Below the pieces are notes generated by a model. It saw nothing but the letters and a program-made list of their open reading frames with translations, had not been told where the DNA came from and did not search any database. A stretch of 64,000 bases of DNA from JAWLBY01 sp041687455. GTDB taxonomy: Bacteria; Pseudomonadota; Gammaproteobacteria; Xanthomonadales; Xanthomonadaceae. Location: NCBI GenBank assembly GCA_041687455.1, contig JAWLBY010000015.1, forward strand, positions 43,840-107,839, given 5' to 3'. The position numbers and the translations under genes were made by a program. The number at the start of each line of letters is the position of its first letter. Position 1 is the stretch's first letter. This document shows, one piece after another, positions 42,352 to 51,500 of the stretch.

Positions 42352-43629
42352 ATGACCGACCTCCACAGCGAAGCCCACGCCCTCGCCCTCGATGCCGCCG
42401 ATCCGCTGGCGCGCTTCCGCAGCGATTTCCACATTCCGCAGCTCGACGGCCGCGACCAGTTGTACTTCTGCGGCAATTCGCTCGGCCTGCAGCCAAAGGC
42501 CACCCGTGACGCGGTGCTGTCCGAACTCGACGACTGGGCCGACTTCGGCGTCGAAGCGCATTTCCGCGGTCGCCACCCGTGGATGCCGTACCACCATGAA
42601 CTGCGCGCGCCGCTCGCCGCACTGGTCGGCGCGGAGCCGCAGGAAGTGGTCGCGATGAACACGCTGACCGTGAACCTGCATCTGATGATGGTCAGCTTCT
42701 ATCGCCCGACCGCCGAGCGGCCGGCGATCCTGATCGAGGCCGGCGCGTTTCCGTCCGACCGCCACGCGGTCGAATCACAGATCCGATTCCACGGCTTCGA
42801 CCCGGCCCACGACCTGATCGAACTGGAGGCCGACGAGCCGAACGGAACCATCTCGATGGCCGCGATCGAACGCGCGCTGACCGAGCACGGCTCGCGGATC
42901 GCGCTGGTGCTGTGGCCCGGCGTGCAGTACCGCACCGGGCAGGCCTTCGATCTGCGCGAGATCGCGCGGCTCGCGCATGCCCACGGCTGCACGGTCGGCT
43001 TCGACCTCGCCCACGCCGTTGGCAATCTTCCGCTCGAACTGCATGACAGCGGCGCCGACTTCGCCGCGTGGTGCCATTACAAGTACTGCAATTCGGGGCC
43101 CGGCGCGGTCGCCGGCGCGTTCGTCCACGCACGCCATGCGAGCAGCGAACGGCCGCGTTTCGCCGGCTGGTGGGGCCACCAGCAGGCGACCCGTTTCCTG
43201 ATGAACCCGGAGTTCGTGCCGACACCGGGCGCGGACGGCTGGCAGCTCAGCAATCCGCCGATCCTGGCGCTGGCGCCGGTGCGCGCCTCGCTCGAGGTAT
43301 TCCAGCGCGCCGGTGGCACGCGTCCGCTGCGCGAGAAGTCCATACGCCTGACCGGTTACCTCGAAGCACTGATCCGCGAGCGTCTGACCGACACGCTCGG
43401 CGTGCTGACCCCGGCCGAACCGTCACGCCGCGGCTGCCAGTTGTCGCTGCGCGTACTGGCCGGTCGCGAGCGTGGCCGCGCGCTGTTCGAAACGCTGACC
43501 GAGCAGGGCATCGTGGTCGACTGGCGCGAACCCGACGTGATCCGCGTCTCGCCGACACCGTTGTACAACCGCTTCATGGACGTGCTCGGCTTGGTGCGGG
43601 CGGTGGAGCGGTGGCGGGATGGGCGGTGA
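42352..43629 (+). CDS. kynU: Kynureninase
   Basis: A 425-residue PLP enzyme that cleaves kynurenine to anthranilate and 3-hydroxykynurenine to 3-hydroxyanthranilate. FCGNSLGLQP, GFDLAHAVGN and the PLP lysine in WCHYKYCNSGPG are all present, with the normal length. The start at 42352 directly abuts a heptamer repeat and lacks an obvious ribosome-binding site. It lies 77 bases after ACMSD and 168 bases before kmo. Confidence 0.95.
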   Translation: MTDLHSEAHALALDAADPLARFRSDFHIPQLDGRDQLYFCGNSLGLQPKATRDAVLSELDDWADFGVEAHFRGRHPWMPYHHELRAPLAALVGAEPQEVVAMNTLTVNLHLMMVSFYRPTAERPAILIEAGAFPSDRHAVESQIRFHGFDPAHDLIELEADEPNGTISMAAIERALTEHGSRIALVLWPGVQYRTGQAFDLREIARLAHAHGCTVGFDLAHAVGNLPLELHDSGADFAAWCHYKYCNSGPGAVAGAFVHARHASSERPRFAGWWGHQQATRFLMNPEFVPTPGADGWQLSNPPILALAPVRASLEVFQRAGGTRPLREKSIRLTGYLEALIRERLTDTLGVLTPAEPSRRGCQLSLRVLAGRERGRALFETLTEQGIVVDWREPDVIRVSPTPLYNRFMDVLGLVRAVERWRDGR

Positions 43630-43681
43630 GCGCTGCAGCACCAACGCCCAAACACCGCTGAGCAATTGCGGCGAGCGTCGG

Positions 43682-43784
43682 TGAAAAGTCACTGCCCCCC
43701 CCGCCTGCGCGGGGGAGGGCAATCTGTCCCACCGCAAGAATTGTCACCGTCGCCCCCGCGAAGTCGAGGACCCAGTGACTTTCG
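43682..43784. repeat. Small inverted-repeat element between kynU and kmo
   Basis: The ends GAAAAGTCACTG (43682-43693) and CAGTGACTTTC (43773-43783) are inverted copies with one base difference, enclosing about 80 bases. Inside lies a perfect 7-bp hairpin (CCCCCGC, CTGC loop, GCGGGGG at 43698-43715) and a second GC block (CGCCCCCGCGAAG). The layout is that of a miniature inverted-repeat element. Confidence 0.6.
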
Positions 43785-43797
43785 GAAACGACTCTGC

Positions 43798-45162
43798 ATG
43801 AACGCTTCCTCCCGGAAATCCATCACCATCATCGGCGCCGGCCTCGCCGGTGGTCTGCTCGCCACGCTGCTGGCCCGCCGCGGCTTCGCGGTCGATGTGT
43901 TCGAACGCCGACCGGACCCGCGCCGCGCCGGCTACGAGGGCGGTCGCTCGATCAACCTCGCGCTGGCCGAACGCGGCATGCACGGGCTGCGCCTGGCCGG
44001 GCTGACCGAGCAGGTCATGGCGCAGGCGGTCATGATGCGCGGCCGGCAGGTGCATTTCGCCGCGGGCGGCGAACAGTTGCAGCGTTACGGCCGGGACGAC
44101 AGCGAAGTGATCTGGTCGGTGCATCGCGGGCGCCTGAACCTGACCCTGCTCGATGCCGCCGAAGCAGCCGGCGCGCGGCTGCACTTCGACCAGCGGCTGG
44201 AACAGGTCGACTTCGACGGCGGCCAGTTCAGCACCATCGACGACCGCCACGGGCAGCGGCAGACCCATCGCTTCGAGCGACTGATCGGCGCCGACGGCGC
44301 CGGATCGGCGCTGCGCCAGGCGCTCGCGACGCAGATCGAGCTCGGCGAGCGCTTCGATCCGCTGGGCCACGGCTACAAGGAACTGGAGATTCCGCCGGCC
44401 GACGACGGCGGCTTCCGGATCGAGCCGAACGCGCTGCACATCTGGCCGCGCGGTGGCTACATGTGCATCGCGCTGCCGAATTCCGAACGCACGTTCACCG
44501 TGACGCTGTTCCTGCCCAACGACGGTCCGCACCCGAGTTTCGCGACGCTGGCCGATCGCGACGCGGTGCAGGCGTTCTTCGCGGACGATTTCGCCGATGC
44601 AGTTCCACTGATGCCGGCACTGCTCGATGATTTCATGCAGCATCCGACCGGCCAGCTCGGCACGCTGCGGCTGCAGCGCTGGCATCTCGACGGCCGCGCC
44701 GTACTGCTCGGCGATGCCGCGCACGCGATGGTGCCGTTCCACGGCCAGGGCATGAACTGCGCGTTCGAGGACTGCATCGCGCTGGAGCGCTGCCTGGTCG
44801 AGCATGATGATCCGGCGGCGGCGTTCGCTGCGTTCGAGGCCGATCGGCGACCGAATGCCGAGGCGATCCAGACCATGGCGCTGGAGAACTACATCGAGAT
44901 GCGAGACCGCGTCGACGACGCCGATTTCCTGCTGCAGCGCGAACTCGAACGACTGCTCGCCGAGCGGCATCCGGGCCGCTTCGTGCCGCGCTACGCGATG
45001 GTCAGCTTCAGCCGCGTGCCGTACGCAACGGCGTTCGAGCGCGGCCGACTGCAACGCGAGATCCTGCAACGCGCGACCGCCGGCTGCGAGCGGATCGAGC
45101 AGGTCGACCTGCAGGCGGTCGATGCGGAGGTCGGCGAGCGGCTGCAGCCGTTGGGCGGCTGA
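43798..45162 (+). CDS. kmo: Kynurenine 3-monooxygenase
   Basis: A 454-residue FAD/NADPH hydroxylase making 3-hydroxykynurenine. IIGAGLAGGLLATLLARRG and FERRPDPR form the FAD site; GGRSINLALAERG is specific to KMO; GDAAHAMVPFHGQGMNCAFED closes the flavin site. Together with kynU and ACMSD it forms a kynurenine-to-aminomuconate route; 3-hydroxyanthranilate dioxygenase and tryptophan dioxygenase are not in the window. A hydrophobic C-terminal anchor, present in mitochondrial KMO, is absent. Confidence 0.95.
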   Translation: MNASSRKSITIIGAGLAGGLLATLLARRGFAVDVFERRPDPRRAGYEGGRSINLALAERGMHGLRLAGLTEQVMAQAVMMRGRQVHFAAGGEQLQRYGRDDSEVIWSVHRGRLNLTLLDAAEAAGARLHFDQRLEQVDFDGGQFSTIDDRHGQRQTHRFERLIGADGAGSALRQALATQIELGERFDPLGHGYKELEIPPADDGGFRIEPNALHIWPRGGYMCIALPNSERTFTVTLFLPNDGPHPSFATLADRDAVQAFFADDFADAVPLMPALLDDFMQHPTGQLGTLRLQRWHLDGRAVLLGDAAHAMVPFHGQGMNCAFEDCIALERCLVEHDDPAAAFAAFEADRRPNAEAIQTMALENYIEMRDRVDDADFLLQRELERLLAERHPGRFVPRYAMVSFSRVPYATAFERGRLQREILQRATAGCERIEQVDLQAVDAEVGERLQPLGG

Positions 45163-45193
45163 CCACAGCCGGGTCGGTCGTCAACAGCCCTCC

Positions 45194-45220
45194 CCTGTAG
45201 GAGCGGCTTCAGCCGCGACC
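45194..45220 (+). repeat. REP element copy 1
   Basis: CCTGTAGGAGCGGCTTCAGC followed by CGCGACC; palindromic core GCGGCTTCAGCCGC. Plus orientation, facing the three inverse copies that follow. Confidence 0.85.
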
Positions 45221-45324
45221 ACGGCCTCTACGAATCGACTCGGCGTCGGATCGCCCGGCCGCACCGCGCGCGTCGCGGCAACCGCCGGTCGGACGCAACG
45301 ACGCTGCGCCGTCTGCGGGTGTGT

Positions 45325-45351
45325 GGTCGCGGCTGAAGCCGCTACTACAGG
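45325..45351 (-). repeat. REP element copy 2
   Basis: GGTCGCGGCTGAAGCCGCTA then CTACAGG: inverse of copy 1 with one change in the tail. Paired with copy 1 it forms a divergent REP pair 105 bases apart. Confidence 0.85.
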
Positions 45352-45396
45352 AGCCGGCGTCGGCCATCGTTGTGACGCCGCATACTGCAGGTTCGC

Positions 45397-45420
45397 TGTC
45401 GCGGCTGAAGCCGCTACAGG
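45397..45420 (-). repeat. REP element copy 3
   Basis: TGTCGCGGCTGAAGCCGCTA then CAGG; a few tail bases are missing compared with copies 2 and 4. It ends the first copy of the 69-base duplicated unit. Confidence 0.85.
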
Positions 45421-45465
45421 GGCCGGCGTCGGCCATCGTTGTGACGCCGCACACTGCAGGTTCGC

Positions 45466-45492
45466 TGTCGCGGCTGAAGCCGCTCCTACAGG
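45466..45492 (-). repeat. REP element copy 4, overlapping an RND stop codon
   Basis: TGTCGCGGCTGAAGCCGCTC then CTACAGG. On the minus strand the TAG of CTGTAGGAGC (45486-45488) is the stop codon of the second RND permease gene, so the REP element supplies the end of that coding sequence. Confidence 0.85.
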
Positions 45493-48400
45493 GGGGCGGC
45501 CTCGCCCCTGCGCTTCCAGACCTTGCCGAGCGCCCGACGCCAGACCTGCCCGGCACGCAGGCCGAAGTCGTCCAGCAACGCGTAGATGGTCGGCAGGAAC
45601 ACCAGGCTGACCAGCGTCGAGAACACCAGGCCGCCGACGATTGCGCGTGCCATCGGGAAGTACGGCGGTCCGTCGCCACCGATCTGCACGCCGCCCAGAC
45701 ACAGCGGAATCATGCCGAGCACGGTCGTGCCCATCGTCATCAGGATCGGGCGCAGTCGCTCGCGTCCGCCGGCGACCAGTGCCTCGTCGCGCGACATGCC
45801 ACCGCGCCGCAATGCGTTGATGTGTTCGATCATCACGATGCCGTTGTTCACGACCACCCCCATCAGCACCAGGATGCCGATCGCGGCCATGATCGAGAAC
45901 ACCGTTCCGGTCAGAAAGAACAGCCAGAACAGACCGAGGATCGAGAACAGCACGCAACTGACGATCGCGATCGGATACAGCAGCGACTCGAACAGCGCCG
46001 CCATCACGATCACGATCATCACGAGCGCCAGCAGCGTGTTGAACAGCATGCGCTGCCCGGCCTCGTCGTTGCGCTCGAAGCCGCCGCTGAAGCTGTGCCG
46101 GTAACCGGGCGGCAGACTGACGCCGGCGAGCATCTGCTCCATCGCCTCGCGCGCCTCGCCCATCGTCACGCCGTCCGGCAGGTTGGCGCGGATCGTCACC
46201 GCGGTCTGCCGGTTCATCCGGTTGATCTGGCTCGGGCCACGTCGCACGTCGACGTCGACGACCGCCAGCAATGGAATACGGGTGCCGTCCGGACGTGCCA
46301 GTGTGTAGTTCGAAAGCTCGTCGACACTCTTGGTGTCGCTCTCGTCGAACCGAACCCACATCGGGACTTCGGTCTCGCCGTGGCGGAACTCGCGCAACGG
46401 CGTGCCACGCAGTGCGATGCCGATGTAGCTCGCGACCTCCTGGGCCGAGAACCCGTAGGCGGCAGCGCGATCGCGGTTGACGGTCACCGCGACTTCGCTG
46501 GTCTCGTCGCCGACCTCGGCCCGCACGTCGCGCAGCTTTGGACTCTGCGCCAGCACCCGGACAACATCCTCGGCGGTCTCGCGCAGCACCTCGGCCGAAT
46601 CGCCGAACAACTGGATCTGCACGCCCTGCTCGTCGCCGCCGCCACCCTGGCCCTGCATCCGGATTGTCGCGGTCGCGAGTTTGGGCAGGTCCTTGCGGAT
46701 CTCCTCGATGACCTCGGCCGGTGCCCGCAGGTCGTCGCCTTCCTCGCGCAGGTTGACCCGGATCCCGGCCCAGCCCTGTTCGGAGAACCAACTGTAGATC
46801 TGCTCGATCTGGTAGTGCTCGCGGTTTTCGTCGAGGAAATCCTCGATCTTCTTCACTTCGGCCGACAACTGCTCGAGCGGATACGAGCCCTTCCACTGGA
46901 AGTTCATCTCGAACTCGCGACGCGCATCCTGCGCGAACATGTCGATCTTGGTGTTCTGGATCGGGATGATGCTGACGGCAACGATCAGGATGATGCCGAG
47001 CACGCTGAAACCGCGGTGCGCGAGCGTCCACGACAGCAGACGGCCGTAGCGGTCCTGCATCCGCGCAACGAGACCCGTGGCCCCCTGCACTCGCGGCGGC
47101 GTGCGGACGCGCGCCGACAGCATCGGAATCAGGCTGACCGCGACGATCCACGACACCAGCAGCGCAACGGTGATCGTCACCGCGACCTGCCCGAGGAACA
47201 GACTGATCTGATTGCGCTCGCCGAACAGGTTCGGCACGAACACGATGATGCTGGTCAGGGTTCCCGCAGTGACCGCAAGCTGCACCGACCGCGTGCCCTC
47301 GATCGCGCAGCGCCACGGGTCGTTCGGATACTTCTCGCGGTACTGGAAGATGCTCTCGGTCACGACGACCGCGTTGTCGACCAGCATGCCGACACCGAGC
47401 AGCAGGCCCATCATCGAGATGACGTTCAGGCTCATGTCGAAGAAATACATCGCGCCGAGCGTGATCGTGAAACAGATCGGGATCGCCATCGACACCATCA
47501 ACGTCGACGGCCAGTGGCGCAGGAAGAAGAACAGCACCAGCAGCGACAGCAGCGATCCGAATACGCCGGCCTTGGCCAGTTCGGTCAGCGAATCGGTGAC
47601 GCCGTCCGCCTGGCTGTGGATGACCTTGAACTCGACGTCGGAGAAGTCCGGCAGGTCGCCGATCCGATAGGTTTCCGCGAGCACCTCGGTGCCGACATCG
47701 ACGAGATTGGCCTGACGCTCCTTGTAGACGTCGATGCCGACCACGCGACGCCCCTCCAGCCGGCGTCCGTAATCCATCCGGCTCGGCTTCAACTGCACGT
47801 TGGCGACATCGCCGAGACGGGTGCCGTTGGCCGCGACGACCAGATCGCGGACCTGCTGCAGATCGGACAGCTCACCGATCGGCTGCACGCGCAGGCGCTG
47901 CGAACCGTCGTCGATCTGTCCCGCCGACAGCGAGAAATTGGCCGCGCGAAGCCGCTCGGCGAGCTCGTTCAGCGACAGACCGTGCGCGGTCAGTCGGTCG
48001 GTCGAGATCGCGATTTCGACTTCCGGCGGCGTCGAGCCGGAGATGTCGACGCGCGCGACGCCCGGAATCCGCTCCAGGCGGCGCTTGACGTTGCGCTCGA
48101 GCAGATCCCATTCGCCGCGCAGGTCACGGTCGCTGGAGAAGCGCACGCGCAGGATCGGCTCGTCGGCCGACGACCACTTGAACACGAAGTAGCGCTGGAA
48201 GTCGCTCGGCAGTTCATCGCGGATCGCATCCAGCCGTTCGCGGGCCTCCGACGCCAGCACATCGGTATCGCGGCCCCAGCCGAACTGCAGGAACACGCCG
48301 CCGCCGTCGGCGCTGGAACGACTGTTCATCCGCTTGATGCCGGACAGCGTCGCCAGCGCCTCCTCCGCCGGCCGCACGATGGTCCGCTCGACCTCTTCCG

Positions 48401-48593
48401 GGGTCGAGCCCGGGTACGGCAGGTTGATGAACAGGAACGGCCCTTCGATCTCCGGAAAGAACGCCAGCGGAAGCCTGAACGCGGCGATCAGCCCGATCGC
48501 GATCAGCGAAACGAAGCACATCATCGCCGTGACCGGCCGCCGCAACGACAGCTCGGCCAGGCTCCAGCCGCGGGTCGGTCGCGGCGCGCTCAT
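45486..48593 (-). CDS. RND efflux permease, second of pair (altered proton relay)
   Basis: A 1035-residue drug-type (HAE) RND pump with the usual twelve membrane segments and two large periplasmic loops. Membrane helix 4 reads GMLVDNAVVV, so D406 is kept but the second relay aspartate is N407. Helix 10 reads VVVNNGIVMIEH, so the lysine of AcrB (K940) is N916. The adjacent permease keeps D-D and K. The gene starts by ATGA overlap with that permease, and its stop lies in a REP element. Substrate unknown; it may act as a heteromeric partner. Confidence 0.88.
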   Translation of the reverse strand: MSAPRPTRGWSLAELSLRRPVTAMMCFVSLIAIGLIAAFRLPLAFFPEIEGPFLFINLPYPGSTPEEVERTIVRPAEEALATLSGIKRMNSRSSADGGGVFLQFGWGRDTDVLASEARERLDAIRDELPSDFQRYFVFKWSSADEPILRVRFSSDRDLRGEWDLLERNVKRRLERIPGVARVDISGSTPPEVEIAISTDRLTAHGLSLNELAERLRAANFSLSAGQIDDGSQRLRVQPIGELSDLQQVRDLVVAANGTRLGDVANVQLKPSRMDYGRRLEGRRVVGIDVYKERQANLVDVGTEVLAETYRIGDLPDFSDVEFKVIHSQADGVTDSLTELAKAGVFGSLLSLLVLFFFLRHWPSTLMVSMAIPICFTITLGAMYFFDMSLNVISMMGLLLGVGMLVDNAVVVTESIFQYREKYPNDPWRCAIEGTRSVQLAVTAGTLTSIIVFVPNLFGERNQISLFLGQVAVTITVALLVSWIVAVSLIPMLSARVRTPPRVQGATGLVARMQDRYGRLLSWTLAHRGFSVLGIILIVAVSIIPIQNTKIDMFAQDARREFEMNFQWKGSYPLEQLSAEVKKIEDFLDENREHYQIEQIYSWFSEQGWAGIRVNLREEGDDLRAPAEVIEEIRKDLPKLATATIRMQGQGGGGDEQGVQIQLFGDSAEVLRETAEDVVRVLAQSPKLRDVRAEVGDETSEVAVTVNRDRAAAYGFSAQEVASYIGIALRGTPLREFRHGETEVPMWVRFDESDTKSVDELSNYTLARPDGTRIPLLAVVDVDVRRGPSQINRMNRQTAVTIRANLPDGVTMGEAREAMEQMLAGVSLPPGYRHSFSGGFERNDEAGQRMLFNTLLALVMIVIVMAALFESLLYPIAIVSCVLFSILGLFWLFFLTGTVFSIMAAIGILVLMGVVVNNGIVMIEHINALRRGGMSRDEALVAGGRERLRPILMTMGTTVLGMIPLCLGGVQIGGDGPPYFPMARAIVGGLVFSTLVSLVFLPTIYALLDDFGLRAGQVWRRALGKVWKRRGEAAPL

Positions 48594-51500
48594 GCCGGCT
48601 CTCCGGCCGGCCTGCCATCGTCGTCGAGGTCGAGCTTGCGATGCTCTCGGGCGAATGCCTCGTCCGACTTGCGATCGAGCAGATCGTAGACCACCGGAAT
48701 CACGACCAGCGTCAGCAGGGTCGACACCAGCAGGCCGCCGATCACCGTGATCGCCATCGGTGCGCGCACTTCGGCACCCTCGCCGAGACCGAGCGCGAGC
48801 GGCATGAAGCCGAACAGCGTGGTCAGCGTGGTCATCACGATCGGCCGCAGCCGCGCCTCGGCACCCTCGACGATCGCCTGCCGCTTCGGCATGCCGGCGC
48901 CGCGCAACTGGTTGACGCGGTCGATCAGCACGATCGCGTTCTTGACCACGATACCGGCGAGCAGGATCAAGCCGATGAACACGACCACCGACAGCGTGTT
49001 GTTGGTCAGCATCAGAGCCAGAACCGCACCAACCACCGCGAGCGGGATCGTGAACAGGATCACGAACGGATGCAGCAGCGATTCGAACTCCGAGGCCATC
49101 ACCAGATAGACCAGGAAGATCGCCAGGGCGAACGCGAACAGCAACGAACGCATCGATTCGTCGAGATCGTCGCCCTGGCCGCCGATCGCCATCGTCACGC
49201 CGGCGGCCAGCGGGCGCTCGCTGGCCAGCCGCTGCACTTCGGCGACCGCACTGCCGAGGTCGCCGTGCCGCAGATTCGCCGACACCAGCGCGACCCGGAT
49301 CTGGTCGACCCGGTGGATCTCGCTCGGCCCGACGGTCGGAATCACCTCGGCAACGGCGTCCAGCGTCACCGGACGATCGCTCTGCGGGTTGACGATCAGC
49401 TTGGCGATGTCGGCCACCGACGCGCGATCGGCTTCGCGGGCACGTACCAGCACGTCGATCTTGCGGTCGCGGAACGAGTAGCGGGTCGCCACTTCACCGC
49501 GGATCTTGCGCACCACCTGGTCGGCGATCTGCCGCGTGGTCAGCCCGAGTGCGGCGGCACGTTCCTGGTCGAAGCGGATCTGCACTTCCGGGAAGCCCGC
49601 CTCGACCGAGGTCTTGACGTCGGCGAAGCGATCGTCGGCACTCAGCCGGGCGGCCAGTTCGCGGCCGGCCGCGGTCAGCGCGTCGAGGTCGGTGCCACGC
49701 AGTTCGATCTCGAGCGGCGTCGCCATCGAGAACAGTTCCGGCCGCCCGAACTTGACCTCGACATCCGGATAGCCCGCCATCGTCTCGCGCAGCCGCTCGA
49801 TCTCGGCCGCTTCGGCGGCGGCGTCGGCGCCGCGCGCCAGCACCACGGTCAGCTTGCCGATGTTCTCGCCGGATTCGGTCGGGTTGGCATCGAGCCGGGT
49901 GCCGGAACCGCTGACGCCGTAGATCGTCCGCACGCCCGCATCGCCGGCATGCGCGCGCTGCAGCTCGCGGACCAGCGCGTCGGTGTCGCGCAACTGCGTG
50001 CCCGGCGCCAGCTTGACGGTCATTTCGAAGCGATCCTGCGCGAGCTGCGGGATCAGGTCCATGCCGAGCGTCGGCAGTACTGCCAGCGCGGCGACGAACG
50101 CCGCAGTCGCGGAGCCGAGCACCAGCGTGCGCTGTTCGAGCGCCTTCGGCAGCAGCCGCGCGTAGCCTCGCTCGACCCGGTCGTAGCCGCGCATCAGCAG
50201 CGCACCGATCGCCTGCAGCAGGCGGCCGACCGTCGCGACCAGCAGGCGACCGATCCAGCCACCGACCCAGCCGATGCCGAACAGCAGCCACGGCAGTACC
50301 AGCACCAGCACGAACGCGACCAGCAGCAACGGCAGCAGCGCGAGCTTCAGCGGCAACAGCAGCAGCCAGCCGATCCAGCGCAGCGCGCCGTTGCGCCCGG
50401 CCTCGACCAGCGGCCACCGGAACAGGCGCACGGTGAAATCGACCAGTTGCCGCCACAGCGGACGCGGATCGCCGCTCTCGTCGGCATAACCGAGCGGTGC
50501 CTTCGCCTTCAGCGACGACAGCATCGGGATCAGCGTCAGCGACACGACCAGCGACATCAGCATCGCGATCGCGACGGTCAGTGCCTGGTCGCGGAACAAC
50601 TGGCCGGCGATGCCATGCACGAACACCAGCGGCAGGAATACCGCGACCGTCGTCAGCGTCGACGCGACCACCGCCATGCTGACTTCGCGGGTGCCGACCA
50701 CGGCCGCCTCGAGCAGGCCGAGGCCGCGCTCGCGCGCCTTGGCGATGCTCTCCAGCACCACGATCGAGTCGTCGACCACCATGCCGGTCGCGAGCGCGAG
50801 GCCGGCCAGCGACATCACGTTCAGGCTGAGGCCGAACTGGCCCATGAAGAAGAACGTCGCGATGATCGACACCGGCAGCGACAGGCCGATCACCAGCGTG
50901 CTCCAGCCGCTGCGCAGGAAGAAGAAGATGATCAGGATCGCGAGGCTGCCGCCGATCAAGGCTTCGGTGCGGACTTCGTCCAGCGCCTGCTTGATGAAGA
51001 TCGACTGGTCGTCGACCTCGGTCAACGTCGCGCCGGCCGGCAGCCCCTGCGTGAGCCGCTGCAGCACCTGCTTGACGCGCTCGGCGACCTGCACCGTGTT
51101 GGCGTCGCCTTCCTTGTAGATGGCGAGCTCTACCGCTTCCTGTCCATCCAGACGGATGATCGCCTGGCGCTCCTTGTAGCCCTGCTCGATCGTCGCGACG
51201 TCGCGCATCCGCACCGGCACGCCGTCGTGGGTCGTGACCAGCAGTTCGCGCATCTCGTCGAGGTTGGCGAACTGGTTGATCGTGCGCACCAGATAGCGCT
51301 GACTGCCCTCCTCGATCCGGCCGCCGGAGACGTTGACGTTCTCGACCCGCAGCCGCTCGATGACCTGTCCGACCGACAGGTTCAGCCGGGCGAGCTGCTG
51401 CTGGTCGATCAGCACCTGCACCTCGTCCTCGAGGCCACCCGACACCTTGACCGCAGCGACACCCTCGATCGGTTCGATGCGCTTCTTCAGCTCTTCCTCG

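Larger units (their letters stand above)
45163..45485. other. REP-rich intergenic gap kmo / RND operon
   Basis: A 323-base convergent gap made largely of four REP elements and a duplicated 69-base unit (GTCGGCCATCG at 45359 and again at 45428). No gene is supported. The stretch 45221-45320 shows nothing recognisable. Confidence 0.75.
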
